Source: Pseudomonas atagonensis (GTDB lineage Bacteria > Pseudomonadota > Gammaproteobacteria > Pseudomonadales > Pseudomonadaceae). Taken from it: a stretch of 64,000 nt of DNA. Where the stretch lies: assembly GCF_011369485.1 (NCBI RefSeq), contig NZ_VXCA01000004.1, positions 208,815 through 272,814 of the forward strand, written 5' to 3'. The notes under the pieces were generated by a model. That model was not told the DNA's origin. It searched no databases and was given only the letters and a program-made list of their open reading frames with translations. Shown piece by piece: positions 24,513 to 33,397 of the stretch (the first letter of the stretch is position 1; the number at the start of each line of letters is the position of its first letter). The translations under genes were made by a program, and so were the position numbers.

Positions 24513-24688
24513 CCCTCACCCTAGCCCTCTCCCAGGGGGAGAGGGAACTGACCGCAATGTCTCCCGTGATACATCGACCTGAAAAACCGAGTCGATTATG
24601 GATTCAAAGCAGATCGTTCACGTCGGTGTAGATCGTCAATATTCCCGGATCGGTCCCCTCTACCTCTGGGAGAGGGCTAGGGTGAGGG
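24513..24688. repeat. Paired inverted repeat, CCTCACCCTAGCCCTCTCCC family
   Basis: CCCTCACCCTAGCCCTCTCCC and its inverse (GGGAGAGGGCTAGGGTGAGGG) flank about 105 bp. It separates the convergent RND and FadR-like regulator genes. Confidence 0.88.
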
Positions 24689-24704
24689 CAGGCGGTCTCA
24701 AGGC

Positions 24705-25424
24705 TCAAGAAAGTTCAGTACCAAGCACAACACTCAAAGCACTCCGCGCATCATCCAACTGCACCAGCGTCGCATGCCGCGCCCCCAATGCATCCCGATT
24801 CTCGATCGCGGTAAGAATCGCCTTATGCCGAGGCAATGCCAGCTCATGCAGATTCGGCCGCTGATTGGAATGCTTCAACGCCTCGGCAATCGCCACCGAG
24901 AGCATGTTGCACAGGTTCGCCAGCAAATCATTGTGCGTGGCATCGGCGATGCGGCTATGAAAATCCAGATCCGGTTGCAACAGGGCTTCCGGCGTCGGCG
25001 CGGCTTCCATGCGTTGGTAGGCTTCGCCGATGAGGGCGATGTCGGCCTCGGTCGCGTGCTGAGCGGCGAGGGCGGCGGCCGCCGGTTCGATGATGCTGCG
25101 CACGCTGGTCAGGACATTGAAGAACTCGTTCTGCGGGCTGCTTTGCATCAGCCAGTGCAGTACGTCCGGGTCGAGCATGTGCCACTCGCGCCGGGCCTTG
25201 ACCACCGTGCCGACACGCGGTTTGGAGTACACCAGCCCCTTGGCCACCAGCACCCGCGTGGCTTCGCGCAAGACCGGCCGACTGACTGCGTATTCCTCAC
25301 ACAACAAGGCTTCGGCGGGCAGTTTGTCATCGGGCAAAAAGCGTCCTGAGACGATCTGCATGCCCAATTCCTGGACGATGCGCGAGTGCATGCTTTTGCG
25401 GTCGGAAGGTTTGCGGTAATCCAT
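24705..25424 (-). CDS. FadR/LldR-type GntR regulator with FCD domain
   Basis: This 239-residue protein has an N-terminal winged helix (SRIVQELGMQIVSGRFLPDDKLPAEALLCEEYAVSRPVLREATRVL) and a C-terminal FCD domain. It keeps the metal-site residues Asp/His in DLDFHSRIADATHN, His in LPRHKAILTAI and His in GARHATLVQL. Sugar-acid regulators of this type (DgoR-, LldR- and UxuR-like) bind 2-keto-3-deoxy or aldonate ligands. It is separated by a REPIN from the aldonate dehydratase gene it probably controls. Candidate sites with GACTATA lie in the divergent promoter at 27366-27453. Confidence 0.88.
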   Translation of the reverse strand: MDYRKPSDRKSMHSRIVQELGMQIVSGRFLPDDKLPAEALLCEEYAVSRPVLREATRVLVAKGLVYSKPRVGTVVKARREWHMLDPDVLHWLMQSSPQNEFFNVLTSVRSIIEPAAAALAAQHATEADIALIGEAYQRMEAAPTPEALLQPDLDFHSRIADATHNDLLANLCNMLSVAIAEALKHSNQRPNLHELALPRHKAILTAIENRDALGARHATLVQLDDARSALSVVLGTELS

Positions 25425-25508
25425 GGGGAACGGCGCGATCCTGAGCGATGGAGATGCCGCGCATCATAGCAGGCACGACACAATCTTGAGGCAGATACAC
25501 ACGTCAAA

Positions 25509-25598
25509 TGTGGGAGCGGGCTTGCTCGCGAATGCGGTGTGTCAGCAATGCATGTTTCGACTGGCACACCGCATTCGCGAGCAAGCCCGCTCCCACAG
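25509..25598. repeat. REPIN
   Basis: TGTGGGAGCGGGCTTGCTCG and inverse, about 40 bp apart, between the regulator start and the dehydratase stop. Confidence 0.9.
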
Positions 25599-25610
25599 GG
25601 GATGGCGGTT

Positions 25611-27347
25611 TTAGTGGGAGTGGCGGGGCACTTCAGCGCCTCGGCAACCGACGAGGAAGTCAAAGTCACAACCTTGATCCGCCTGCAGCACATGGTCGAT
25701 GTATAGCTGACGATAACCGCCCACCAGCAACTGCTGCGGTGGCTGCAGATCGGCCATGCGCGCGGCCAGTTCGGCATCCGGAATGTCCAGATGCAAACGC
25801 CCGCTGGCGCAGTCAAGTTCGATCCAGTCGCCTTCCTTCACCGTCGCCAAAGGCCCGCCGGCAGCGGCTTCCGGCGCCACGTGCAAAACGACGGTGCCGT
25901 ACGCGGTGCCGCTCATTCGTGCGTCAGATATGCGCACCATGTCCGTCACCCCCTGCGCCAACAGCTTGGCCGGCAGGCCCATGTTGCCGACTTCGGCCAT
26001 GCCCGGATAACCTTTCGGCCCGCAGTTCTTCATCACTAGAATCGAATCTTTATCGACATCCAGTTCCGGATCGTTGATCCGTGCCTTGTACATGTCGAAG
26101 TTCTCGAACACCACAGCACGGCCACGATGCTGCATCAGTTCCGGAGTAGCGGCGGACGGCTTGAGCACCGCGCCGAGTGGCGCCAGATTGCCGCGCAGTA
26201 CACAGATACCGCCGTCGGCGCGGATCGGGTTGTCGAGGGTGCGGATCACCTCGTCCTCACCGTAGATCGGCGCGTCCTTGGTGTTCTCGCCGAGCGTTTT
26301 GCCGTTGACGGTCAGTGCGTTCGGGTTGGGGATCAGATTGGCTTCACCGAGGCGGCGCAGCACCGCTGGCAAACCACCGGCGTAGTAGAACTCTTCCATC
26401 AGAAAACGCCCGGACGGTTGCAGGTCGACGATGGTCGGCATGCCGCGCCCGATGCGCGTCCAGTCATCCAGATCCAGCTCAACGCCAATGCGTCCGGCGA
26501 TGGCTTTCAGATGGATCACAGCATTGGTCGAACCGCCGATTGCAGCGTTGACCCGAATGGCGTTCTCAAAGGCTTCCTTAGTGAGGATCTTCGACAGCTT
26601 CAAATCTTCGCGAACCATTTCCACGGCGCGCATGCCGGACATGTGCGCCAGCACATAACGCCGCGCATCGACCGCCGGAATCGCTGCGTTGTGGGGCAGG
26701 GACGTGCCCAGTGCTTCGGCCATGCAAGCCATGGTCGACGCCGTACCCATGGTGTTACAGGTGCCCGCCGAGCGCGACATGCCGCCCTCGGCTGCAAGGA
26801 AATCGTCAATGGTGATAGTGCCGGCCTTGACCTGTTCGCTGAGCTGCCAGACCACGGTGCCGGAGCCGATGTCCTTGCCTTTATGCTTGCCGTTGAGCAT
26901 CGGCCCGCCGGTGACGACGATGGCCGGCACGTCGCAACTGGCCGCGCCCATCAGCAGCGCCGGTGTGGTCTTGTCGCAACCGGTCAGCAGCACCACGCCG
27001 TCAATCGGGTTACCGCGAATCGCTTCCTCGACGTCCATGCTCGCCAGGTTGCGCGTCAACATGGCGGTCGGGCGCAGGTTCGATTCGCCATTGGAGAACA
27101 CCGGAAATTCCACCGGAAAACCACCGGCCTCGATCACCCCGCGTTTGACGTGCTCCGCGATCTGGCGGAAGTGCGCGTTGCACGGGGTCAGTTCCGACCA
27201 GGTGTTGCAGATGCCGATGATCGGCTTGCCATGAAACTGGTGGTCGGCGATGCCCTGATTCTTCATCCAGCTGCGGTACATGAAGCCGTTCTTGTCGGCC
27301 GTGCCAAACCATTGGGCGGAGCGCAGGGTGGGTTTCTTATCAGACAT
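25611..27347 (-). CDS. IlvD/Edd-family aldonate dehydratase, probably L-arabonate dehydratase
   Basis: This 578-residue enzyme carries the three cysteines of the iron-sulfur cluster: Cys in WSELTPCN (about 56), Cys in LTGCDKTTPA (about 124, beside the metal-binding Lys) and Cys in AGTCNTMGTAST (about 197). It belongs to the sugar-acid branch (L-arabonate, D-xylonate and D-fuconate dehydratases) rather than to branched-chain IlvD, judging from the start LRSAQWFGTADKNGFMYRSWMKNQG. The product would be a 2-keto-3-deoxy acid. The neighbouring AraD1 and 2-oxoglutarate-semialdehyde dehydrogenase genes complete a non-phosphorylating pentonate route. D-xylonate cannot be excluded as the substrate. 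Confidence 0.88.
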   Translation of the reverse strand: MSDKKPTLRSAQWFGTADKNGFMYRSWMKNQGIADHQFHGKPIIGICNTWSELTPCNAHFRQIAEHVKRGVIEAGGFPVEFPVFSNGESNLRPTAMLTRNLASMDVEEAIRGNPIDGVVLLTGCDKTTPALLMGAASCDVPAIVVTGGPMLNGKHKGKDIGSGTVVWQLSEQVKAGTITIDDFLAAEGGMSRSAGTCNTMGTASTMACMAEALGTSLPHNAAIPAVDARRYVLAHMSGMRAVEMVREDLKLSKILTKEAFENAIRVNAAIGGSTNAVIHLKAIAGRIGVELDLDDWTRIGRGMPTIVDLQPSGRFLMEEFYYAGGLPAVLRRLGEANLIPNPNALTVNGKTLGENTKDAPIYGEDEVIRTLDNPIRADGGICVLRGNLAPLGAVLKPSAATPELMQHRGRAVVFENFDMYKARINDPELDVDKDSILVMKNCGPKGYPGMAEVGNMGLPAKLLAQGVTDMVRISDARMSGTAYGTVVLHVAPEAAAGGPLATVKEGDWIELDCASGRLHLDIPDAELAARMADLQPPQQLLVGGYRQLYIDHVLQADQGCDFDFLVGCRGAEVPRHSH

Positions 27348-27365
27348 GATCGATTCTCTTATTGT

Positions 27366-27453
27366 ATGACTATAGTGTTCCAGCTGCCGCCTAACATAAG
27401 CTCAAAAACCAGCGTTTGGAAGTGTTGTTGGTGAATTAGTATTACTATATAGT
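27366..27453. promoter_or_regulatory. Divergent promoter with two related palindromic sites
   Basis: ATGACTATAGTG (27366-27377) and the perfect palindrome ACTATATAGT (27444-27453) share the core GACTATA(TA)GT when the second is read on the minus strand. They flank the gap between the dehydratase start (27347) and the MFS start (27541), one close to each gene. They are plausible binding sites for the FadR-like regulator at 24705. The leader of the MFS gene also carries AAAACAACAA, a Crc/Hfq-type A-rich motif, at 27516-27525. Confidence 0.45.
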
Positions 27454-27540
27454 CGTTTTCGACGGAGGGATGGCCCTGGCGGTTTTCCGTGAGAGGCGTC
27501 CCCCGAGGTTCTATAAAAACAACAATCGGAGACCGATCTC

Positions 27541-28869
27541 ATGAGCCAGGAACTGCGGCTAATCCGGCGCATCACGTTGAAACTGATTCCCTTCCTGATC
27601 CTGCTGTACCTGATCGCCTATGTGGATCGCTCCGCCGTCGGCTTCGCCAAGCTGCACATGGGCGCCGACATCGGTATCGGAGATGCCGCCTACGGCCTCG
27701 GTGCCGGGCTTTTTTTCATCGGCTACTTTCTCCTCGAAATCCCCAGCAACCTGATGCTCGAACGCTTCGGCGCGCGGCGCTGGTTTGCACGCATCATGAT
27801 CACCTGGGGCGCCATTACCATCGGCATGGCCTTCGTCCAGGGGCCGCACAGTTTTTACGTGATGCGCTTTCTGCTCGGCGCGGCGGAGGCGGGTTTTTTC
27901 CCCGGCGTTCTGTACTACATCACCCAATGGTTCCCGGTGCGCCATCGCGGCAAGATTCTCGGGCTGTTCATCCTGTCCCAACCCATCGCGATGATGATCA
28001 CAGGCCCCGTTTCCGGCGGCTTGCTGGGCATGGACGGCATCCTTGGGCTGCACGGCTGGCAGTGGCTGTTCATCGTCATCGGTACACCAGCGATTCTGCT
28101 GACGTGGCCGGTATTGCGCTGGTTGCCGGATGGCCCGCAACAAGTGAAGTGGATGGATCAGGCCGAAAAGGACTGGCTCACCGGCGAATTGAAAAAGGAT
28201 TTGCAGGAATACGGCCAAACCCGTCACGGCAATCCGTTGCATGCGCTGAAAGACAAACGCGTGTTGCTGCTGGCGCTGTTTTACCTGCCAGTGACCCTGA
28301 GCATTTATGGCCTCGGTCTGTGGCTACCGACGCTGATCAAACAGTTCGGCGGCAGCGATCTGGTCACAGGTTTCGTGTCTTCGGTGCCGTACATCTTCGG
28401 GATCATCGGCTTGCTGATCGTGCCGCGCAGTTCCGACCGCTTGAATGACCGCTACGGGCATCTCGCCGTGCTCTACGTGCTGGGTGCGATTGGCTTGTTC
28501 ATGAGCGCGTGGCTGTCGTTGCCGGTGGCGCAACTGGCGGCGCTGTGTCTGGTGGCGTTTGCGCTGTTTTCCTGCACGGCGGTGTTCTGGACTTTGCCGG
28601 GACGGTTTTTTGCCGGTGCGAGCGCGGCGGCGGGCATTGCTTTGATCAACTCGGTCGGCAACCTCGGCGGCTACATCGGCCCGTTCGTGATCGGAGCGTT
28701 GAAGGAGTACACCGGGAATCTGGCTTCGGGGTTGTATTTCCTTTCCGGGGTGATGGTGTTCGGCTTGGTTCTCACAGGCATCGTTTACCGCGTGCTCGAG
28801 CGAAAACACGTGCTGCCCAGCGACCAATTCGCTGCCAGCGCACGGGGTGCTACCCGGACCGGTATCTGA
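27541..28869 (+). CDS. MFS anion:cation symporter for sugar acids
   Basis: This 442-residue transporter has about twelve helices. The N-terminal helix KLIPFLILLYLIAYVDRSAVGFAKLHM, with its D-R motif, and the loop PSNLMLERFGARRWFARIMITWG are typical of the ACS family (hexuronate, galactonate, phthalate carriers). It is divergent from the aldonate dehydratase gene and precedes the AraD1 gene after a REPIN. It probably imports the pentonate by proton symport. The A-rich leader before its ribosome-binding site suggests catabolite repression by Crc/Hfq. Confidence 0.88.
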   Translation: MSQELRLIRRITLKLIPFLILLYLIAYVDRSAVGFAKLHMGADIGIGDAAYGLGAGLFFIGYFLLEIPSNLMLERFGARRWFARIMITWGAITIGMAFVQGPHSFYVMRFLLGAAEAGFFPGVLYYITQWFPVRHRGKILGLFILSQPIAMMITGPVSGGLLGMDGILGLHGWQWLFIVIGTPAILLTWPVLRWLPDGPQQVKWMDQAEKDWLTGELKKDLQEYGQTRHGNPLHALKDKRVLLLALFYLPVTLSIYGLGLWLPTLIKQFGGSDLVTGFVSSVPYIFGIIGLLIVPRSSDRLNDRYGHLAVLYVLGAIGLFMSAWLSLPVAQLAALCLVAFALFSCTAVFWTLPGRFFAGASAAAGIALINSVGNLGGYIGPFVIGALKEYTGNLASGLYFLSGVMVFGLVLTGIVYRVLERKHVLPSDQFAASARGATRTGI

Positions 28870-28887
28870 AAAACAACACTGAACCCC

Positions 28888-28976
28888 TGTGGGAGGGGCT
28901 TGCTCGCGAAGGCGATGCGTCATTCAACAGTGATGGTGACTGATCCACCGCTTTCGCGAGCAAGCCCGCTCCCACA
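28888..28976. repeat. REPIN
   Basis: TGTGGGAGGGGCTTGCTCGC with the inverse GCGAGCAAGCCCGCTCCCACA, about 45 bp apart, between the MFS and AraD1 genes. Confidence 0.9.
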
Positions 28977-29020
28977 ATGGGACGGCGCCGAACTCAAGAT
29001 TGGTTTAAAGGAGAAGATTC

Positions 29021-30013
29021 ATGCATCTGGTTCAATTCGAATTAAGTAACGGAGAACGCCGTGTCGGCGTGGTCGAGGACGGTCTGGTGCGTGAAGTGCA
29101 AGACGCCCGCACCACCCGCGATCTGGCACTGGCCGCCATCGAGGCTGGCAGCACCCTTGAGCAGCAAGTGCAAACTCTTGGTCTGGGCATCAGCCACGAC
29201 TACGCGCAACTGCTCAAAGACCTGCGCATCCTGCCGCCGCTCGATCACCCGGACCCGGCGCACACGCTGGTCAGCGGCACCGGCCTGACGCATTTGGGCA
29301 GCGCTTCGGCGCGGGACAAAATGCACCAGCAGGCCGGCGACGAAGCGACAATGACCGACACCATGCGCATCTTCAAATGGGGCGTGGAGGGTGGCAAACC
29401 GGCGGCGGGGCAGGCCGGCGTGCAGCCGGAATGGTTCTACAAGGGCGACGGCAGCATCGTCGTGCGTCCGGGCCAACCGTTTCCTTTGCCACCGTTTGCC
29501 GAAGACGCCGGCGAAGAGCCGGAGATGGCCGGCCTCTACGTCATCGGCCATGACGGCAAGCCCTATCGGCTGGGCTTTGCGGTCGGTAACGAGTTCTCCG
29601 ATCACGTCATGGAACGCAAGAATTACCTGTACCTGGCCCACTCGAAATTGCGCAGTTGCAGTTATGGCCCGGAACTTCGCGTCGGCGAACTGCCTCAACA
29701 CCTTACGGGCAGCAGCCGCATTCTGCGTGACGGCGAAGTGCTGTGGCAGAACGCGTTTCTCAGCGGCGAGGCGAACATGTGCCACAGCCTCGCCAACCTC
29801 GAATACCACCACTTCAAGTACAGCCAGTTCCTGCGCCCGGGCGACGTGCACATCCACTTCTTCGGCACCGCGACCCTGTCGTTCGCCGACGGTATCCGCA
29901 CGCAACCGGGCGATGTGTTCGAGATCAGCCAGGCCGAATTCGGCGCACCGCTGGTCAATGGCATCACTGCGGTTGCAGCGAGTTTTGAACCGGACACCAT
30001 CGGCACCCTTTAA
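29021..30013 (+). CDS. AraD1/GguC-type fumarylacetoacetate-hydrolase-fold protein
   Basis: This 330-residue protein is a member of the AraD1 branch of the FAH superfamily. Key stretches are HTLVSGTGLTHLGSASARDKMHQ near residue 90, GVQPEWFYKGDGSIVVRPG near 145, and the metal-binding acidic residues around EDAGEEPEMAGLYVIGHDGKPYRLGFAVGNEFSDHVMERKNYLY. FAH-type enzymes are known to dehydrate 2-keto-3-deoxy-arabinonate (KdaD in archaea). Here it probably converts the dehydratase product to 2-oxoglutarate semialdehyde, replacing the aldolase-family AraD. A good Shine-Dalgarno (AAGGAGAA) precedes the ATG, and the dehydrogenase gene follows after 9 bp. Confidence 0.85.
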   Translation: MHLVQFELSNGERRVGVVEDGLVREVQDARTTRDLALAAIEAGSTLEQQVQTLGLGISHDYAQLLKDLRILPPLDHPDPAHTLVSGTGLTHLGSASARDKMHQQAGDEATMTDTMRIFKWGVEGGKPAAGQAGVQPEWFYKGDGSIVVRPGQPFPLPPFAEDAGEEPEMAGLYVIGHDGKPYRLGFAVGNEFSDHVMERKNYLYLAHSKLRSCSYGPELRVGELPQHLTGSSRILRDGEVLWQNAFLSGEANMCHSLANLEYHHFKYSQFLRPGDVHIHFFGTATLSFADGIRTQPGDVFEISQAEFGAPLVNGITAVAASFEPDTIGTL

Positions 30014-30022
30014 GGAGATCCC

Positions 30023-31603
30023 ATGACTCAGATTCTCGGTCACAACTACATCGGCGGGCAGCGTAGCGCTGCCGGCAACGTCAAGCTGCAAAGCGTCGAC
30101 GCCAGCACTGGCGAGCAGCTACCACACGATTTCATTCAGGCCACAGAGCAGGAAGTCGACGCCGCCGCCAAAGCTGCCGCTGCGGCGTACCCGGCTTATC
30201 GCAGCCTCAGCGCCGAACGTCGCGCGCAGTTTCTCGATGCGATTGCCGATGAACTCGACGCGCTCGGCGATGACTTTGTTGCCGTGGTCTGCCGCGAAAC
30301 GGCGTTGCCGGCCGGGCGTATCCAGGGTGAGCGCGGCCGCACCAGCGGGCAGATGCGTCTGTTCGCCAAAGTGCTGCGTCGCGGTGATTTCTACGGCGCG
30401 CGAATTGATCTGCCGTTGCCGGATCGCCAACCGCTGCCGCGTCCCGATCTGCGTCAGTACCGCATCGGTCTCGGCCCGGTGGCGGTGTTCGGTGCGAGCA
30501 ACTTCCCGCTGGCATTTTCCACTGCTGGCGGCGACACCGCATCAGCGCTGGCTGCCGGTTGCCCGGTGGTGTTCAAGGCGCACAGCGGCCATATGGCCAC
30601 GGCTGAGCTGGTCGCCGACGCGCTGATTCGCGCGGCGGAAAAAACCGCCATGCCGGCGGGCGTGTTCAACATGATTTATGGCGGCGGTGTCGGCGAATGG
30701 CTGGTCAAGCATCCGGCGATCCAGGCGGTGGGTTTCACCGGTTCGCTCAAGGGCGGTCGAGCGCTGTGCAACATGGCGGCGGCACGTCCGCAACCGATCC
30801 CGGTGTTCGCCGAGATGTCGAGCATCAACCCGGTGATCATCCTGCCGCAGGCGCTCGCCGAACGTTCGGAAACGGTTGCCCGCGACCTGACCGCGTCGGT
30901 GGTGCAGGGCTGCGGCCAGTTCTGTACCAATCCGGGTCTGGTCATCGGCATCCGCTCGCCACAGTTCAGCGCCTTCGTGCAGCAGGTTGCCGGGCTGATC
31001 GGCGATCAACCGGCGCAAACCATGCTCAATGCCGGCACCCTCGGCAGTTACGGCAAAGGCTTGCAGAAGTTGCTGGCGCATCCGGGCATTGAGCATCTGG
31101 CGGGTAATCCGCAGCAGGGCAATCAAGCGCAGCCGCAGTTGTTCAAGGCTGAAGCGAGCCTGCTGATTGATGGCGATGAAGTGCTGCAGGAAGAAGTGTT
31201 CGGCCCGACCACGGTGATTGTCGAAGTGGCGGACAAGGCACAGCTCAGCGCGGCGTTGCTGGGGTTGCACGGCCAGCTCACGGCGACAATAATCGGCGAG
31301 CAGGCGGACTTCGAACGCTTCCCCGAACTGACACCGTTGCTGGAACAGAAGGTCGGGCGGATTCTGCTCAACGGCTATCCGACTGGTGTCGAGGTGTGCG
31401 ATTCGATGGTGCACGGTGGGCCGTATCCGGCAACGTCCGATGCGCGCGGTACCTCGGTCGGCACTCTGGCAATTGATCGTTTCCTGCGCCCGGTGTGCTT
31501 CCAGAACTACCCGGACAGCATGCTGCCGGAGCCGCTGAAAAATGCCAATCCGCTGCGCATACAGCGCCTGGTCGACGGCAAACCTTCGCGCGACGCGATT
31601 TGA
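30023..31603 (+). CDS. 2,5-dioxopentanoate (2-oxoglutarate semialdehyde) dehydrogenase
   Basis: This 526-residue NADP-type ALDH is of the long form typical of alpha-ketoglutaric semialdehyde dehydrogenases. It has GPVAVFGASNFPLAFSTAGGDTASALAAGCPVVFKAHSGH in the coenzyme site, FTGSLKGGRAL, catalytic Glu in FAEMSSINPV and catalytic Cys in GCGQFCTNPG. It yields 2-oxoglutarate, feeding the TCA cycle. Its gene lies 9 bp after AraD1 in the same operon. Together with the dehydratase it defines the route pentonate to 2-keto-3-deoxypentonate to semialdehyde to 2-oxoglutarate. Confidence 0.92.
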   Translation: MTQILGHNYIGGQRSAAGNVKLQSVDASTGEQLPHDFIQATEQEVDAAAKAAAAAYPAYRSLSAERRAQFLDAIADELDALGDDFVAVVCRETALPAGRIQGERGRTSGQMRLFAKVLRRGDFYGARIDLPLPDRQPLPRPDLRQYRIGLGPVAVFGASNFPLAFSTAGGDTASALAAGCPVVFKAHSGHMATAELVADALIRAAEKTAMPAGVFNMIYGGGVGEWLVKHPAIQAVGFTGSLKGGRALCNMAAARPQPIPVFAEMSSINPVIILPQALAERSETVARDLTASVVQGCGQFCTNPGLVIGIRSPQFSAFVQQVAGLIGDQPAQTMLNAGTLGSYGKGLQKLLAHPGIEHLAGNPQQGNQAQPQLFKAEASLLIDGDEVLQEEVFGPTTVIVEVADKAQLSAALLGLHGQLTATIIGEQADFERFPELTPLLEQKVGRILLNGYPTGVEVCDSMVHGGPYPATSDARGTSVGTLAIDRFLRPVCFQNYPDSMLPEPLKNANPLRIQRLVDGKPSRDAI

Positions 31604-31620
31604 ATCCACCCCAAATCTCC

Positions 31621-31709
31621 TGTGGGAGCGGTCTTGCTCGCGAATGCATTCTGTCAGTCAGTTATTTATCGCCTGACTCACCGCATTCGCGAGCAAGCCA
31701 GCTCCCTCA
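31621..31709. repeat. REPIN, slightly decayed
   Basis: TGTGGGAGCGGTCTTGCTCG at the left and GCGAGCAAGCCAGCTCCCTCA at the right. Both arms have single-base departures from the consensus. Confidence 0.85.
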
Positions 31710-31767
31710 GGGATTGCGTTCACAATGAGCTATCATTGCCGGTTTCCCCCTGAAAGACTTGATTGCC

Positions 31768-32079
31768 ATGACTGCCCAAACCCTTCTCAACGCCCTCGAA
31801 CATTGCGGCATGGTCGAAATCGATGGCCTGCATGCCTTCGAATTCGCCCTCGACGAAGACGACAACCTGCACATCGAATGCATCGATGGCCGAGCGGCCA
31901 AGCATTGGGAATTCACGCCGGCTCAGGTTGCAGCAGCGACCTTCGACGAAGACTTGCAGAGCTGGTTGATCATCGGTTTTGCCAGTGACACCAAAACCGT
32001 TGGCGAACACCGTCTGGTCTGCCTCGGCGATGTGGTCAGCAGCAGCGACGATGAGGACGACACTGATGAAAATGCGTAA
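31768..32079 (+). CDS. Small acidic protein, DUF5629-like
   Basis: The ATG at 31768 (after TGAAAG) gives 103 residues: MTAQTLLNALEHCGMVEIDGLHAFEFALDEDDNLHIECIDG, then a very acidic C-terminus (SSSDDEDDTDENA). I believe this is the Pseudomonas-specific DUF5629 type, of unknown function, but that is from memory. There is no signal peptide or membrane segment, so it is cytoplasmic. The 3' end overlaps the lactonase-like start by 14 bp, so the two are probably cotranscribed. No link in function is evident. Confidence 0.7.
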   Translation: MTAQTLLNALEHCGMVEIDGLHAFEFALDEDDNLHIECIDGRAAKHWEFTPAQVAAATFDEDLQSWLIIGFASDTKTVGEHRLVCLGDVVSSSDDEDDTDENA

Positions 32080-33241
32080 ATTCTGGCCACTGCTGATGGC
32101 CGGCAGCGTCGGTGCGATGGGCCTTTCCAGCGCCAGCGCCGAGAGCTTTCAATTGCTGGTTGGCTCTTACACTGCTGGCACCAGCCAAGGCATCTATCGA
32201 ATGAACTTCGACAGCGCCACCGGCCAGATCGCCGCCAAACCGCTGCAAGTGGTCAAGAGCGAAAACCCGTCGTGGCTGACCCTTTCCAAAGACCAGCACC
32301 GCTTGTTCGTGGTCAATGAAAACGGCCCGGGCCAGAAAGACCCGGTCGGTCGCGTCAGCAGTTACTCAATCGATCCGAAGACCCACGCGCTGAGCCTGAT
32401 CAATCAGGTACAAAGCCTGGGCAACGAGCCGACCCATTCGAGCCTCAGCGCTGACGCCAGACATCTGTTCGTCAGCAACTACTCAGTGATGGAAGACCCG
32501 GGCGGAACTCTGGCGGTGCTGCCGGTCGGTGCCGACGGCAAACTCAAACCCGTGGTGCAAATGAGCGCCCACCCGGCGAGCCGGGTCAATCCCGAGCGCC
32601 AGGCCTCCAATCACGTGCACTCGACCGTTTCCTCGCCGGACGGCCGCTACGTGTTCTCCAATGACCTGGGGGCGGACAAGGTTTTTATCTACAAATTCGA
32701 CCCGAAAGCCAACCCGGACTTGCCGCTGACCCCGGCGAAAACCGCTTCCGTGGCAATGCCTGCCGGCAGCGGCCCGCGTCATCTGTTGTTCAGCGCTGAC
32801 GGCAAACACGCCTGGCTGACGATGGAAATGAGTGCGCAGGTCGCGGTGTTCGATTACAACGACGGCGTGCTGACCCAGACGCAACTGGTCGATCTGGCCG
32901 CCGGCCAGCCTGCCTCGGACAAGGCCGGCGCCGCGCTGCATGCATCGGCGGACGGTAAATTCCTTTACGTCAGCAACCGTGGCACCGCTAATCAACTCGT
33001 GGTGTTCAGCATTGAACCTGCGAACGGCCAGCTCAAAGAGCTGCAAAAGCGTTCGGCGGAAGGTGATCACCCGCGTGAGTTCAGCCTCGATCCGAGTGGC
33101 AAGTTCCTGCTGATCGCCAACCAGAAGAGCAACGAAATTGTCGTCGTCGAACGCGATGGCAAGACCGGTCTGCTCGGCAAAACCGTGCAGAAACTGCCGA
33201 TGGACGCCCCGAGCGACCTCAAGTTTATCGTGCGGCAATAA
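32066..33241 (+). CDS. Exported lactonase-family seven-bladed beta-propeller
   Basis: The ATG at 32066 puts a signal peptide (MKMRKFWPLLMAGSVGAMGLSSASA) at the N-terminus of a 391-residue protein. An in-frame start further upstream would bury it. The mature part begins ESFQLLVGSYTAGTSQGIY and repeats propeller motifs such as NPSWLTLSKDQHRLFVVNE, HSSLSADARHLFVSN and HVHSTVSSPDGRYVFSND. It belongs to the 6-phosphogluconolactonase (YbhE/Pgl) and carboxy-cis,cis-muconate cyclase group. Export argues against cytosolic 6-phosphogluconolactone. A periplasmic aldonolactone is plausible, given the pentonate genes just upstream. Confidence 0.85.
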   Translation: MKMRKFWPLLMAGSVGAMGLSSASAESFQLLVGSYTAGTSQGIYRMNFDSATGQIAAKPLQVVKSENPSWLTLSKDQHRLFVVNENGPGQKDPVGRVSSYSIDPKTHALSLINQVQSLGNEPTHSSLSADARHLFVSNYSVMEDPGGTLAVLPVGADGKLKPVVQMSAHPASRVNPERQASNHVHSTVSSPDGRYVFSNDLGADKVFIYKFDPKANPDLPLTPAKTASVAMPAGSGPRHLLFSADGKHAWLTMEMSAQVAVFDYNDGVLTQTQLVDLAAGQPASDKAGAALHASADGKFLYVSNRGTANQLVVFSIEPANGQLKELQKRSAEGDHPREFSLDPSGKFLLIANQKSNEIVVVERDGKTGLLGKTVQKLPMDAPSDLKFIVRQ

Positions 33242-33243
33242 GC

Positions 33244-33273
33244 CACAGGCCCCGGTTTACGGGGCCTGTCTCT
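33244..33273 (+). terminator. Terminator after the lactonase-like gene
   Basis: ACAGGCCCCG-ttta-CGGGGCCTGT followed by CTCTTTG. The strong stem starts 3 bp after the stop codon. The T tract is weak. Confidence 0.8.
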
Positions 33274-33397
33274 TTGTATTAATCGCGCTGATATCCGGTA
33301 ATGCTACAAAGCATTTCAAGCGATCAACCCTCGAGCGTTAAGTTTGCTTCACGGCCCAACCGGGCAAGCAAGCCAACCGAACACGAGGGTTACCGCC

